The position numbers and the translations under genes were made by a program. From Prochlorococcus sp. AG-355-B23 (GTDB lineage Bacteria; Cyanobacteriota; Cyanobacteriia; PCC-6307; Cyanobiaceae): a stretch of DNA of 64,000 nucleotides. Below are positions 18,719-30,001 of this stretch, in pieces. Positions within the stretch are counted from its first letter, which is position 1. Every line of letters begins with the position of its first letter. The notes beneath the pieces are model-generated. The model was not told the origin of the DNA and ran no database searches. It saw only the letters and a program-made list of their open reading frames with translations. The stretch is taken from NCBI GenBank assembly GCA_003280935.1, contig QCDJ01000001.1, positions 118,026-182,025 on the forward strand. Reading direction: 5' to 3'.

Positions 18719-19936
18719 TTAAGGATCAATCCACTTACCATCATCCTTAATAAGTTGGATTAAAGCATTAACACCCTCATCTTCAGGTACTCTTTTTATC
18801 TCTTCTTTCCTTCTATATAAGGCGATAGTTCCTTTACCTTTCCCAACATAACCATAATCAGCATCTGCCATTTCTCCTGGCCCATTAACAATACATCCCA
18901 TTATTGCTATATCTAGACCCGTTAAATGTGAGGTGGCGTTCCTAACTTTATCTACAACTTCTTCTAGATTGAAAAGTGTTCTACCACAACTAGGGCAACT
19001 GATGTATTCAACCATTGTTTTTCTTAATCCTAAAGATTGCAAAATTGAATAGCACACTGGTATTTCCTTTTCTGGAGCTTCTGTTAAGGAAACCCTGATG
19101 GTATCTCCTAATCCCTCTGCTAAAAGCGTTCCAATTCCAGCAGTACTTTTAATCCTTCCATAATCACCATCACCAGCTTCGGTCACTCCTAAATGCAAGG
19201 GATAGTTATATCCTTCTGAGTCAAGCCTATCTGCAATCATTCTGTAAGCTGCCATCATGACCGGTGCCCTAGAAGCTTTCATAGAAATAATTATGTTATG
19301 AAAATCAAGCTCATCACAAATTTTGACGAACTCCATCGCAGATTCTGTCATTCCTAATGGCGTATCTCCATAAGTAAAAAGCATCCTCTCAGATAGAGAC
19401 CCATGATTAACTCCAATCCTTAGAGCTTTGTTTTCAGCCTTTAAAACTTCAACTAAAGGGGTAAATCTTTTAAGTATTGTTTGCTTAATAGTTTCAAATT
19501 CCTCATCTGTATATTCAGTTCTTGTAGGGTCTGATTTTTCAAAAACAAACAATCCAGGATTAATTCTTACTTTATCAACATGTTTTGCAACTTCCATTGC
19601 AATTTTCATACCATTATGGTGAACATCAGCCACCAAGGGGGTATTGATATTATTTTCTAGTAATTTTGCCTTTATATCTCCTACTGCTTTGGCATGTGCT
19701 AAGGAAGGGACAGTTAACCTTACTATTTCACAACCCACATCATGAAGTCTTTTGATAGCTAAGTAAGCATTTTCGACATCCATAGTATCTTCATTTATCA
19801 TCGATTGAACTCTTACTGGATAATCACTTCCAATAGCTATATCACCCACCATTACTGTTCTAGTTATCCTTCTCTCAATATGAGTTGAATATCTTTTGGA
19901 GAGACTATTAACCTCTTTAGATTGAGTTAATGACAT
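18719..19936 (-). CDS. ispG: 4-hydroxy-3-methylbut-2-enyl diphosphate synthase
   Basis: [24 protein letters not shown]. Confidence 0.97.
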   Translation of the reverse strand: MSLTQSKEVNSLSKRYSTHIERRITRTVMVGDIAIGSDYPVRVQSMINEDTMDVENAYLAIKRLHDVGCEIVRLTVPSLAHAKAVGDIKAKLLENNINTPLVADVHHNGMKIAMEVAKHVDKVRINPGLFVFEKSDPTRTEYTDEEFETIKQTILKRFTPLVEVLKAENKALRIGVNHGSLSERMLFTYGDTPLGMTESAMEFVKICDELDFHNIIISMKASRAPVMMAAYRMIADRLDSEGYNYPLHLGVTEAGDGDYGRIKSTAGIGTLLAEGLGDTIRVSLTEAPEKEIPVCYSILQSLGLRKTMVEYISCPSCGRTLFNLEEVVDKVRNATSHLTGLDIAIMGCIVNGPGEMADADYGYVGKGKGTIALYRRKEEIKRVPEDEGVNALIQLIKDDGKWIDP

Positions 19937-19971
19937 TAAAATTCTTGATATTCAAAAAGGATTTCACTAAA

Positions 19972-20475
19972 TTATACGGCATATAGTTTACCACTTACAT
20001 TCTCTAGGTCTTTCAAAGTTAGATGGTAAGGTTTATTGATTTCTTTTGAAGGAAATCTCAACAAATAAGATGGATGAAAAATTACCATAATTTCTCTACC
20101 ATCTTTTTTAATCCATTGACCTCTTAAATTACTTATAGGATCTTTAACTTCTAAAATAGCTCTCATAGCAGTAGAACCAGTAAGTAATATAAATTTGGGA
20201 TCGACTAACTTTATTTGCTGTAATAACCAAGGTTTATGAATATTAATTTCTCTAGCAGTGGGTTTTCTATTATTTGGTGGACGACATTTAATTACATTAC
20301 AAAAATAAACATCCTTTTTATAATCAATTCCAGCTTGTATTAATAATTCGTTTAATAACTTACCAGATTTACCTACATAAGGTTTTCCTTCTAAATCTTC
20401 CTGGGCTCCAGGTGCCTCACCAATTACTAACAAATCTGCAAATACACTTCCTCTCCCAATTACTAACCTTTTCAC
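19972..20475 (-). CDS. uracil-DNA glycosylase, family 4-like, lacking three of four Fe-S Cys ligands
   Basis: GEAPGAQEDLEGKPYVGKSG, NVIKCRPPNNR, HPSYLLR. Confidence 0.9.
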   Translation of the reverse strand: MKRLVIGRGSVFADLLVIGEAPGAQEDLEGKPYVGKSGKLLNELLIQAGIDYKKDVYFCNVIKCRPPNNRKPTAREINIHKPWLLQQIKLVDPKFILLTGSTAMRAILEVKDPISNLRGQWIKKDGREIMVIFHPSYLLRFPSKEINKPYHLTLKDLENVSGKLYAV

Positions 20476-20618
20476 CGAAAATAAAACTTTAAATATTTTT
20501 ATCTTAAGAACTCAAAACATGAAAATAAAATAGATTAAGAAAATGAACTAAATTAAACCATAGTGTGATAGTTTTATTTATTCTTAATTTATGCATTTGT
20601 CATTATTAAAAGTCATAT

Positions 20619-21815
20619 TTGAAAAGTCATAAGTCAATGAGTCAAGTTAATTTATCTGATAGGGCACTTTCAATTGAGCCTTCTCTAACATTGCAGATAA
20701 GTGCTAAAGCAAATCAATTATTTGCAGAAGGAGTAGATATTTGCAATTTAAGTGCAGGTGAACCTGATTTTGATGCACCAAAAGAAGTTATAGAGGCTAC
20801 AAGTAAAGCTATATTTGATGGATTTACAAAGTACGGGCCCGCAGCGGGGAATTTAGATCTCCGAAAAGCAATTGCAAATAAACTTCAAATTCAAAACGAT
20901 TTAAATTATGAATTTGAAAATGTAATGGTCACAAATGGTGCTAAGCAAGCAATATATAATCTTTTCCAAGTATTGTTAAATACTGGAGACGAAGTTATTA
21001 TTCCTTCTCCATATTGGTTAAGTTATCCCCAGATGGTTAGATTGGCGGGTGGGAAGCCAATTTTTACAAATTCTTCTGCAGAAGATGGATTCAAAATAAA
21101 TATAGAAGATTTGAAGTCTAAAATCTCTTCAAAAACTAAATTTATAATTATCAATTCTCCTAATAACCCTACTGGAAGAGTTATGTCAAAGGAAGAATTA
21201 TTACAAATTGCCGATTTAGCTAGAGAAAATCCAAATATCAATATTCTTTCTGATGAGATTTACGAACTTATCCTTAAAAAAGAATTTAAACACTACACTT
21301 TATCTTCATTAGCAAATGACTTAAAAAATAGAATTTTTATAATAAATGGGTTTGCGAAAGGATGGGCTATGACTGGCTGGAGGATAGGTTATTTAGTAGG
21401 TCCCAAAGATGTAATCAAAGCATCCTCAGCATTACAAAGTCAAAGTACAAGTAATGTTTGCTCTTTTGTTCAAAAAGGTGCTTTAGAGGCTTTAAAAATT
21501 AATAATGAGTTTTTCTCAATGATAAATAGCCATTATGATCAAAGAAGAAGACTTCTTTATGAGGGCCTTAATAATATAAATGGGATTTATATTGAAGAAC
21601 CTAATGGAGCATTTTATGCATTTCCAAAATTACCCAACTCCTCAATTACTTCTGTTGATTTCTGCAATAAAGCCCTTCAAGATTACGGATTAGTTGTTGT
21701 TCCTGGAAAAGCTTTTGGAGCTGATCAATGTATAAGAATATCTTGTGCAGCTTCAGAAATTAAAATAAAAGATGGACTTCAGAGGCTTGAAAAAGCAATC
21801 TCTAAATACTATTAA
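20619..21815 (+). CDS. aspartate aminotransferase (class I PLP aminotransferase)
   Basis: NSPNNPTG, K-lysine region GFAKGWAMTGWRIGY. Confidence 0.93.
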   Translation: MKSHKSMSQVNLSDRALSIEPSLTLQISAKANQLFAEGVDICNLSAGEPDFDAPKEVIEATSKAIFDGFTKYGPAAGNLDLRKAIANKLQIQNDLNYEFENVMVTNGAKQAIYNLFQVLLNTGDEVIIPSPYWLSYPQMVRLAGGKPIFTNSSAEDGFKINIEDLKSKISSKTKFIIINSPNNPTGRVMSKEELLQIADLARENPNINILSDEIYELILKKEFKHYTLSSLANDLKNRIFIINGFAKGWAMTGWRIGYLVGPKDVIKASSALQSQSTSNVCSFVQKGALEALKINNEFFSMINSHYDQRRRLLYEGLNNINGIYIEEPNGAFYAFPKLPNSSITSVDFCNKALQDYGLVVVPGKAFGADQCIRISCAASEIKIKDGLQRLEKAISKYY

Positions 21816-21827
21816 TTTAACTAAGTT

Positions 21828-22721
21828 ATGTTTAATTTAAAGAATTTGCTAGTAAGTTCATCTCTATTATTTTCTGTTTTTTCATCACCTGTATTTTCAA
21901 ATCCCAAAGTTTTAAAAGTTGGAGCAATACCTGATCAAAACCAAGATGTTTTGGACAAAAGATTTAATTTATTTTCAAAAGAATTATCCAAACAACTTGA
22001 TGTAGAAGTTAAATATATTCCTGTTATTAATTATGTTGCAGCAGTAACTGGATTTAGAACTAAAGATTTAGATTTAGTTTGGTTTGGAGGTTTATCAGGA
22101 GTTCAAGCAAGATTACAAACACCTAATTCAATTGTCATAGCTCAAAGAGATATCGATAAGGAATTTAAAAGTGTTTTTATAGTAAACAAAAATTTAGAAC
22201 TTAACTCAATTTCAAACATTAAAGGACTTAAAAAACTAAAGAATATAAGATTTACTTTTGGCTCTGAAAACTCAACTTCTGGAAGATTAATGCCAGAATA
22301 TTTTTTAAATCAAGCAGGGGTAGAAATTAAACACTTTAAAGGGAAAAAAGCAGGTTTTAGTGGGAGTCATGATGCCACTATAGCTTTAGTTAATAGTGGG
22401 GCATTTGATGCTGGAGCTTTAAATAAAAAGGTTTGGGAAAACAATCTTAAAAATAATCCCAAAAGAACAAGTAATTTAGAATTATTCTGGATCACACCAG
22501 AATATGTTGACTATCATTGGGTAGCTCAAGGTGATCTTGAAAATAGATTCGGGGAAGGGTTTACAAAAGAACTTAAATCAGTAATTCTAAATTTAGATAT
22601 AAAGCAAAAATCACATAAACAGATATTAGATATGTTCAATGCAAAAAGATTTATAAAGGCAGAATCAAAACAATATAAAAATATAGAGGAAATCGGGAGG
22701 AAATTAAATAAAATTAGATGA
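21828..22721 (+). CDS. phnD: phosphonate/phosphite ABC transporter substrate-binding protein
   Basis: PhnD pattern; FGSENSTSGRLMPEYFL. Confidence 0.88.
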   Translation: MFNLKNLLVSSSLLFSVFSSPVFSNPKVLKVGAIPDQNQDVLDKRFNLFSKELSKQLDVEVKYIPVINYVAAVTGFRTKDLDLVWFGGLSGVQARLQTPNSIVIAQRDIDKEFKSVFIVNKNLELNSISNIKGLKKLKNIRFTFGSENSTSGRLMPEYFLNQAGVEIKHFKGKKAGFSGSHDATIALVNSGAFDAGALNKKVWENNLKNNPKRTSNLELFWITPEYVDYHWVAQGDLENRFGEGFTKELKSVILNLDIKQKSHKQILDMFNAKRFIKAESKQYKNIEEIGRKLNKIR

Positions 22722-23458
22722 ATAATACTGTCTTAGAATTAGAAAATATATCTTATAAATACAAAAATGATCTGATCCTAAATAAAATAAATTTAAAAAT
22801 AAATTCTGGGGAAAAAATTGCACTTTTAGGTAAAAGCGGTTCAGGAAAAACTACACTTATATCATTACTTAATGGCACTATAAAGCCAACTCAAGGTGAG
22901 GTTAAATTATTCAATGAAAGTTTCGAGGAATTAGATAGAAAGCAGAAAAGTAAAATAACAACTATATGGCAAGATTTAAGATTAATAGAAGATCTCTCTG
23001 CAGAACAAAATGTTAATTGTGGACTACTAGCGGAAAACAATTTTTATTTCGCTTTTAAAAATTTACTAAATATAAGTTCTTTTAAGAAGGCGCATAAATA
23101 TATGAAATTATGTAGACTTCATAATTCTATTTACGACAAAAAAATCAGAAAACTATCTGGGGGGCAAAAACAAAGAGTGGCTATAGCTAGATCATTAATT
23201 CAAGAATCAAATATATTACTTGCAGATGAGCCTTTTAATAATCTAGATCCCAAATTGATAACAACAATTAAAAACCTTCTGCTAGAAAATGTAGATAAAA
23301 ATAAAACAAAAAAATCCCCAAAGACGGCATTAGTTGCATTACATAGATTAGATTTGCTGAACGATTTCGATAAAGTTATTGGAATAAGGGATGGTAAAAT
23401 TTTTTTCAATATCAAAAGAAATAACTTAAAGAAGATTCATTTAGAGAAAATATATTAA
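22718..23458 (+). CDS. phnC: phosphonate ABC transporter ATP-binding protein
   Basis: [33 protein letters not shown] overlap with phnD. Confidence 0.9.
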   Translation: MNNTVLELENISYKYKNDLILNKINLKINSGEKIALLGKSGSGKTTLISLLNGTIKPTQGEVKLFNESFEELDRKQKSKITTIWQDLRLIEDLSAEQNVNCGLLAENNFYFAFKNLLNISSFKKAHKYMKLCRLHNSIYDKKIRKLSGGQKQRVAIARSLIQESNILLADEPFNNLDPKLITTIKNLLLENVDKNKTKKSPKTALVALHRLDLLNDFDKVIGIRDGKIFFNIKRNNLKKIHLEKIY

Positions 23459-23462
23459 TCAG

Positions 23463-24965
23463 TTGAACAAATTAAAATTAAACTATACCTCATTATCTTT
23501 TCTTCCAATTTTGGTATGCATACCTCTAGGATATCAATTAATAAACAATATTCATTTTGGAGGATTTAAATTATTCCAAGAATTCTTAATTTCTGCATTT
23601 AATCCCAAGATCGATAATGAAATTATTATTACCGTAATTAAGCGATTAAATGAGACTATTTTAATTGGTTTTTTTAGTTGGTTAGTAAGTATTATTTTTG
23701 GAGCAATTTTTGGAATAATTTCCTCAAATATTTTTTATAAAATCTTTAATATTCCAAATTTTTTCTACCGCATAGTAAGGTTTTTTCTAACAATAATTAG
23801 ATCTATACACGAAGTGGTTTGGGGAATACTATTAATGCAAATATATGGAATAAATTTTTCGATAGGAATAATAGCTATATGTATACCTTATATTGCTGTA
23901 AATTCAAAAGTTTTTGCTGAACAATTAGAAATTATTGACTACAAAAGTTTTGAATCTATAAATCAAATAAATGCACCAAAATTTTCTTCTTTACTAACTT
24001 TAATATGGAATCCAATAATAAATACATTTAAAAACTTTGGTCTATATCGATTAGAGTGTTCAATAAGAAGTACGGTGATTCTAGGACTTTTTGGGATTGG
24101 AGGAATAGGTACCAGTATTTTTTTATCTTTCCAAACTTTGAATTTTAGAGAGTTATGGACTTATTTATGGTCCTTAGCAATTTTGATAATTATTTCTGGA
24201 TTAATATTCAAAAAAATAAAATTTAACACTACAAATAAAATCCTATCTATTTTTTTTATTTCAGTTTTTTTCATAACAATTTTATTTTCTTTTTCATATT
24301 TTCTTTATTTTATTTTTAACAATAATTTTGAAAATTTTAATTCCGTTAGTTCTCTATTTAAATCAAGCTCAAATTTAGGATTATTTGATTTCTTAAAACT
24401 TATATTAGAAACAATAATTTTAAGTCTTTTATCAACAGGAATCGCAATTAGTTTACCTCCATTAGTAATAGGAATTTTTAACAACAATACTTCTAAAATT
24501 TTTATAAAAATTTTTGCATTTTTATTACGTTTAATACCTACCCCTGTAATACTTCTAACTTTATTAACTTTTAATAATCCTTCTGTATCTTTAGCAGCTT
24601 TAACATTAGGTCTCCACAACGCTGGTATTACTAGCAAATTACTTTTTACAAATCTAGATAGCCAAGACAAGAGAAATTATATTGCAATGAAATCTCTAGG
24701 AATCTCAAAAAAAACTAGTTGGTTATTAGGTTTATTTTCTCAACAAGCAAAAAGTTACTTAGCATATTGCGCTTATAGATCTGACATTATTATTAGAGAA
24801 ACTACAATTGTTGGGGTTATTGGAAGTGTTGGTCTAGGTTGGCAATTGCAAGAATCACTAAGTTCCTTCGCATGGCAAGAAGTTATATTAGTTTTGATAG
24901 CTTATAGCTCCATCGCAATAGTTGGCGAATTAATAAATGGTAAAATCAAAAATAGTTTAACTTGA
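23463..24965 (+). CDS. phnE: phosphonate ABC transporter permease, fused tandem PhnE domains
   Basis: two binding-protein-dependent permease modules in 500 aa. Confidence 0.85.
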   Translation: MNKLKLNYTSLSFLPILVCIPLGYQLINNIHFGGFKLFQEFLISAFNPKIDNEIIITVIKRLNETILIGFFSWLVSIIFGAIFGIISSNIFYKIFNIPNFFYRIVRFFLTIIRSIHEVVWGILLMQIYGINFSIGIIAICIPYIAVNSKVFAEQLEIIDYKSFESINQINAPKFSSLLTLIWNPIINTFKNFGLYRLECSIRSTVILGLFGIGGIGTSIFLSFQTLNFRELWTYLWSLAILIIISGLIFKKIKFNTTNKILSIFFISVFFITILFSFSYFLYFIFNNNFENFNSVSSLFKSSSNLGLFDFLKLILETIILSLLSTGIAISLPPLVIGIFNNNTSKIFIKIFAFLLRLIPTPVILLTLLTFNNPSVSLAALTLGLHNAGITSKLLFTNLDSQDKRNYIAMKSLGISKKTSWLLGLFSQQAKSYLAYCAYRSDIIIRETTIVGVIGSVGLGWQLQESLSSFAWQEVILVLIAYSSIAIVGELINGKIKNSLT

Positions 24966-25014
24966 TTTGTAAGAATAATTTGTTAAATCAAGTAATTATT
25001 TTTTTCCGGTTATA

Positions 25015-25659
25015 GTGATTAGTTTACCAAAACAGCTAGTTGTAATTGGAGATAGCTCAGTTTATGGATGGGGAGATAATGAGGGTGGTGGATGGTGTGA
25101 AAGGCTTAGAAAAGATTGGTGCAATAACAACAATGGGCCAGTTATTTATCAACTTGGCGTTAGGGGAGATGGGATAGAAAAAGTTTCATCTAGATGGGAA
25201 AAAGAATGGTCATCTAGAGGAGAAACGAGAAGAAATAAACCTAAAGCAATACTACTAAATGTAGGTCTTAACGACACAGCCGCAATTGGTCAGAAAAATG
25301 GAAGACATCAATTAGATATAGATGGATTTGAATATGGATTAGAGAGGCTAATTAATGAAATGAACTCTCAAACAAATGTATTTGTTATTGGTCTTACACC
25401 AGTTGACGAAAGCAAAATGCCGTTCGCAGGATGTCTATGGTACTCAAATGATTTTTGTAATTCTTATGAAAGGAGAATGGAGGAAGTATGCCTCAATCAG
25501 AATATCCCATTTCTTCCTACTTTTAGAGAAATGTACTCTGATAAAAGGAGTAAAAATTGGATTACGCATGATGGAATTCATCTAAATTCCGAAGGTCATT
25601 TCTGGCTTTTCCAAAGACTTAAAAGCTGGGAGATTCTTACAAAATGGAAGGAATCCTAG
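25015..25659 (+). CDS. SGNH/GDSL-type hydrolase
   Basis: VIGDSSVYGWG, GxND-like NVGLNDTA, DGIHLN. Confidence 0.85.
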   Translation: MISLPKQLVVIGDSSVYGWGDNEGGGWCERLRKDWCNNNNGPVIYQLGVRGDGIEKVSSRWEKEWSSRGETRRNKPKAILLNVGLNDTAAIGQKNGRHQLDIDGFEYGLERLINEMNSQTNVFVIGLTPVDESKMPFAGCLWYSNDFCNSYERRMEEVCLNQNIPFLPTFREMYSDKRSKNWITHDGIHLNSEGHFWLFQRLKSWEILTKWKES

Positions 25660-25675
25660 GTCTTTCAAAATATTA

Positions 25676-26425
25676 TTAATTTAAAAAATATGAATATAAA
25701 ATAAGAGCAAAGATAGCAAAAACAGAAGCAATACTTGTCTGAATAGCATTTACCAATTCATTACTTAATTTATATTTGTTTTGAAATTTAGCACCAATAA
25801 TACTTTCAGAAAGTGTTGCCAAGAATCCAGAAACTGCGACAACTATAAAATGATATTTTGTAGAAATAATTGATAGACGAAGCATTATAAAAGCCATAAA
25901 TATTGATCCCAAAACACTAGCTAATGTTCCTTCTATACTTATTCCTCCTTCAGTTCCCCTATCCACCTTTTTAAGTGAAGTAATTAAGTATGTGTCTTTA
26001 CCAAATCTTTTTCCAATTTCGCTACCAAAAGTATCCGCCAACTTTGCAGCAAAACTTGCAGCAAAACCTACTTTAAACATCACTAGATTGGCAGCATTAA
26101 ATTTGGTCATAATGGCAAGAAATAATCCTGTAGCTGCTGAGCCCCATACATTCTCAGGACCTCTTCTCCCGCCTCTTTTTTCAGCAATTCCTTGTGCTTT
26201 TTTAAATTTAAAACCTATTTTGGTAACGAGGGATCCAAATAATAAATAAATTACAACTGACATCCATCCCTGCCAAGACAAACATCCCCACAAAATTGTG
26301 CCTAAGATGCCTGCACTTACCCAACCACTTTTCGTCATCAAAGGAATCCTGCAAAATATATAAATCAAAATAAAATTAATGCAAAAACCTATAAAAAATT
26401 GATTTCTAATTAAATCCATATTCAA
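25676..26425 (-). CDS. DUF92 family membrane protein (VTE6-like)
   Basis: AKLADTFGSEIG, GTEGGISIEGT. Confidence 0.85.
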   Translation of the reverse strand: MNMDLIRNQFFIGFCINFILIYIFCRIPLMTKSGWVSAGILGTILWGCLSWQGWMSVVIYLLFGSLVTKIGFKFKKAQGIAEKRGGRRGPENVWGSAATGLFLAIMTKFNAANLVMFKVGFAASFAAKLADTFGSEIGKRFGKDTYLITSLKKVDRGTEGGISIEGTLASVLGSIFMAFIMLRLSIISTKYHFIVVAVSGFLATLSESIIGAKFQNKYKLSNELVNAIQTSIASVFAIFALILYSYFLN

Positions 26426-27199
26426 CTAATTCTTTAATTTCAAATCAATTCTCCACTGATTTAGAATTGATGATGCGTTAATACTAGCTGTTGAAGTTCT
26501 CAAGATAGTGTCGGAAAGCCTAACAAAGATAATATTATTTTTTTTAAAAAAATCAATTTCTTTAGCGGACCAACCCCCTTCAGGACCAATTACATTCCAA
26601 AAAATACCTCCTTTTTTATTTCCAAATTCTTGTTGTTTTCTTAACCATTGATTTAAGTCATATAGTGTTTCTTCTCTAGTTATAGAAATTGAAACTCTTT
26701 CTTGATTATCTCTACTCTTTAGCCATTCAATAATATCCATTCCATTTAAAATAGATGGTTTCCATAATCTTTCACTTTGCTCAACAGCTTCATTGATAAT
26801 GAAATTCCATCTCAAAAGTTTTCTAGAAATATTTAAATTTTTGTTTACCTGTCTTTCTGAAAATAATGGCTGTATAAAATCAATTCCTATTTCAGTACAC
26901 ATTTTTAAAATATCCTCAAAACCACTTTTTGGTATAACAACAGCTATTCCTAATAAGTGAATTTCTTGTTCTTGAAATAAGTAAGGTTTTTTTGATTTAA
27001 TTATTTCTAAGCAATCATTTTTAACTTTTGTAGCTTTCCATAATGAACCCTCTCCGTTAGCTATAAATATTTTTTTACCATTTTTTATCCTCATTACTTT
27101 ATTTAAATAATGAGCCTCTTCTTTAGAAAGTTCTAAATTATTGTTCTTAATATTTTCAATTCTTTCATGGGAAATAATTAATCTTGTTAAGTCTTCCAT
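26426..27199 (-). CDS. rsmE: 16S rRNA (uracil1498-N3)-methyltransferase
   Basis: EQSERLWKP, IGPEGGWSAKEIDFF, LSDTILRTSTASI. Confidence 0.92.
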   Translation of the reverse strand: MEDLTRLIISHERIENIKNNNLELSKEEAHYLNKVMRIKNGKKIFIANGEGSLWKATKVKNDCLEIIKSKKPYLFQEQEIHLLGIAVVIPKSGFEDILKMCTEIGIDFIQPLFSERQVNKNLNISRKLLRWNFIINEAVEQSERLWKPSILNGMDIIEWLKSRDNQERVSISITREETLYDLNQWLRKQQEFGNKKGGIFWNVIGPEGGWSAKEIDFFKKNNIIFVRLSDTILRTSTASINASSILNQWRIDLKLKN

Positions 27200-27208
27200 C
27201 TAAAACAC

Positions 27209-27652
27209 TTAATCTTTGAAAACTAAATCTTCATGTTCTTCAACTGACCAATCATTATTTTCACCACCAATAATTAACTCTTCAATTTTTACATAATTAT
27301 TTGATACCTCATTCAAAGAATTAATTAATATATCTATTGAAATGGAGTCTGAAGTTCCAAAATCAACCCAACATCTTCCCCAAAGATTTTGATATTCAAT
27401 AATTCCTAAATTATGCATTAAGGCTGGAAGAGATGCATTTTTTTGGTCATTATCATAGGACATCCAACTTAGATCGGAACCCTCTTCATGAGTTTGCAAA
27501 TTTTCAGAATTAAATCCACCTAACCTTCCTAGAACGTACCAACTATCAAAAACACCATCTAAATAATTTTTTTCGTCCTGAGTTGGTGATTCTGAAAACT
27601 TGATCCATATCCAACAATTAAAAGGATCAACTTCCCTAAAAATAATATTCAT
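27209..27652 (-). CDS. DUF3531 family protein
   Basis: cyanobacterial/plastid conserved protein pattern. Confidence 0.65.
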   Translation of the reverse strand: MNIIFREVDPFNCWIWIKFSESPTQDEKNYLDGVFDSWYVLGRLGGFNSENLQTHEEGSDLSWMSYDNDQKNASLPALMHNLGIIEYQNLWGRCWVDFGTSDSISIDILINSLNEVSNNYVKIEELIIGGENNDWSVEEHEDLVFKD

Positions 27653-27735
27653 ATTGACTAATATCTTTTTAGATCTACAGCTATTATAAGTAAGTTATTA
27701 CTAGATTCAAATTCATACCTATAACTTAATTAATA

Positions 27736-28383
27736 ATGCTTGATTTAAAAGAAATATCTTATCAACCCCAAACTGGTGAAAGAAAAATAATAGACAATTT
27801 AAATTTAAAAGTTCATGAAAATGAAATCATTTTAATTTGCGGCAATAGTGGTTCTGGGAAAACAACACTACTCGAAATAATAAGCGGATTAACAAATCCG
27901 CAAAAGGGAAAAATTACTTGGAAGAATAAAATTTTGTCTTCTAGACAAAGAAGATGGTTTTGTGGAGTAGTATTCCAATTTCCTGAAAGATACTTTATAG
28001 GTACAACCATTGGTAAAGAATTAAAAATAGGCCATAAATCTTTAAGAGAAAAAAATATAGAAATAGTTTTAAATAAAGTTGGTTTGAAAAAAATTAATCT
28101 GACTCAACCACCAGAACAGCTAAGTGGCGGACAACAAAGGCGGTTAGCTGTAGCAGTTCAACTACTTAGAAACCCCTCAATTCTTTTACTTGATGAACCA
28201 ACTGCTGGATTAGACTATTCAATGAGAAATGATGTGAAGAATTTAATTCTTGATTTAAAAAATAAAAATACAATTATTATTGTTACTCATGAACCTGCCT
28301 TATTTGAGGGAATTCCTTCTAGGATATTATTCTTGGAAAAAGGGAAAATCAAAAATTTTATGAAAGAAAATCATGCAGGATAG
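27736..28383 (+). CDS. ABC transporter ATP-binding protein (cobalt/ECF-like)
   Basis: [30 protein letters not shown]. Confidence 0.9.
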   Translation: MLDLKEISYQPQTGERKIIDNLNLKVHENEIILICGNSGSGKTTLLEIISGLTNPQKGKITWKNKILSSRQRRWFCGVVFQFPERYFIGTTIGKELKIGHKSLREKNIEIVLNKVGLKKINLTQPPEQLSGGQQRRLAVAVQLLRNPSILLLDEPTAGLDYSMRNDVKNLILDLKNKNTIIIVTHEPALFEGIPSRILFLEKGKIKNFMKENHAG

Positions 28384-29281
28384 GATAGTTCGGGCTACTG
28401 CAGCCAATGGAGGAATAAGATTAGTTGCGGTCTTAACAACAGAATCTTCTTTAGAAGCAAAAAAGAGACACGGTCTTTCTTATCTAACGACCTGTATCTT
28501 AGGCAGAGCATTTAGTGCTTCACTGCTTTTAGCAAGCTCGATGAAAATCATGCATGGGAGAGTCACCTTAAGAGTAAGATCTGACGGACCTTTAAAGGGA
28601 TTACTAGTTGATGCAGGTAGAGACGGGAAAGTTAGGGGTTATGTAGGGAATCCTAATTTAGAATTGGACCTAGTCAAAATAGGTAATAATAAATATTCTT
28701 TTGATTTTACAAAAGCATTAGGTACAGGATATTTAAATGTAATTAGAGATAGTGGATTTGGAGAACCCTTTACAAGCACTGTTGAATTAGTAAATGGGAA
28801 TATTGCTGAAGACTTAGCTTCATATTTATATCATTCAGAGCAAACTCCCTCTGCTGTATTTATTGGAGAAAAAATTCAAAATAAAAGTGTTATTTGTAGT
28901 GGTGGCTTATTAGCTCAAGTTTTACCTAAAAAAGATACTGACCCTCTGCTAGTCTCACTACTTGAAGAAAGATGCAAAGAAATTAATTCTTTCAGCGAAG
29001 ATCTATTTAAGTCAAAAGATAATCTTCTTTCATTAATTAGAGATATATTTCCCGATATTGACGATAAATCTATCTCTGAAAAAGCTCGTTCCCAAGAAGT
29101 TAGTTTTAAATGCAAGTGTTCCAAACAAAGAAGTTTGAATGCAATGAAAATGCTTGATAAGAGTGAGTTGGAGGACATCCTCAAGAAAGATGGCAAAGCA
29201 GAGTTAGTTTGTGAATTTTGTAAGAATAAATATCTTATAAATTATGAAGAAATTCTATCGATGATAGAAAATCAATCATAA
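28373..29281 (+). CDS. hslO: Hsp33 redox chaperone
   Basis: C-terminal CKC...CEFC redox zinc motif; N-terminal Hsp33 fold. Confidence 0.95.
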   Translation: MQDRIVRATAANGGIRLVAVLTTESSLEAKKRHGLSYLTTCILGRAFSASLLLASSMKIMHGRVTLRVRSDGPLKGLLVDAGRDGKVRGYVGNPNLELDLVKIGNNKYSFDFTKALGTGYLNVIRDSGFGEPFTSTVELVNGNIAEDLASYLYHSEQTPSAVFIGEKIQNKSVICSGGLLAQVLPKKDTDPLLVSLLEERCKEINSFSEDLFKSKDNLLSLIRDIFPDIDDKSISEKARSQEVSFKCKCSKQRSLNAMKMLDKSELEDILKKDGKAELVCEFCKNKYLINYEEILSMIENQS

Positions 29282-29950
29282 AAAAATTACGCCTAGCCAT
29301 AAAATAACCATGGCTGGAATACTTTGAATTTTTTGTATTGATAAAGAGTTGTTTGATACTTCCTGAATGAAAGAATTATTTTCAAGCAATCCACCAAATA
29401 TTAATCCTATCGAGAGAAAGGTAACACTCCAACCCAGAGAGCCTATAAATCTTTTCCCCGATTTAATTTGAGTATAGGTAAGTATTAATGTTGAGATAGA
29501 GAGTAAAAGTCTATTATTGGAATCTGGACTGATAAATAACAAAATTAAAAATAATAGCCCAACAGATATTTTTATTGAAAGATTATCAAATGAGGGGGTG
29601 GTTATTTTGGGCAGACTGTATTGACTTGAGTTCTTAAAGTTATTATTTAAATTTTTTATCTTAGATAGCAGTGGAAAATTATTATTGGTAAATTGATTAA
29701 TTTGTTTTTCTTTTTTTGAGGCACTCACAGCTTCATAGCTTACATTCCCTGACTGCCTGGCTTTCAAACTCCCCATGAGTAATTGATCGAAGGAAGACTC
29801 TATTTTCGCTTTCAAAATTAAATCTTCACCAGCCTCTTTAACTTTAATATCTCTAGCCTTCTGAATATCCTCAAAAGCAGCGCCTTCTTTTACACCTAAA
29901 ATTTCATAAGGTGATTTTTCGTTATTGTTTTTACTACTGTTTGAATCCAA
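29276..29950 (-). CDS. CPP1-like / DnaJ-like membrane protein
   Basis: [22 protein letters not shown] plus C-terminal TMs. Confidence 0.8.
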   Translation of the reverse strand: MDSNSSKNNNEKSPYEILGVKEGAAFEDIQKARDIKVKEAGEDLILKAKIESSFDQLLMGSLKARQSGNVSYEAVSASKKEKQINQFTNNNFPLLSKIKNLNNNFKNSSQYSLPKITTPSFDNLSIKISVGLLFLILLFISPDSNNRLLLSISTLILTYTQIKSGKRFIGSLGWSVTFLSIGLIFGGLLENNSFIQEVSNNSLSIQKIQSIPAMVILWLGVIFL

Positions 29951-30001
29951 AATTTTTTACCAATACTAACAGATTAACTAATTTTATAATCCATTAAGAC
30001 T

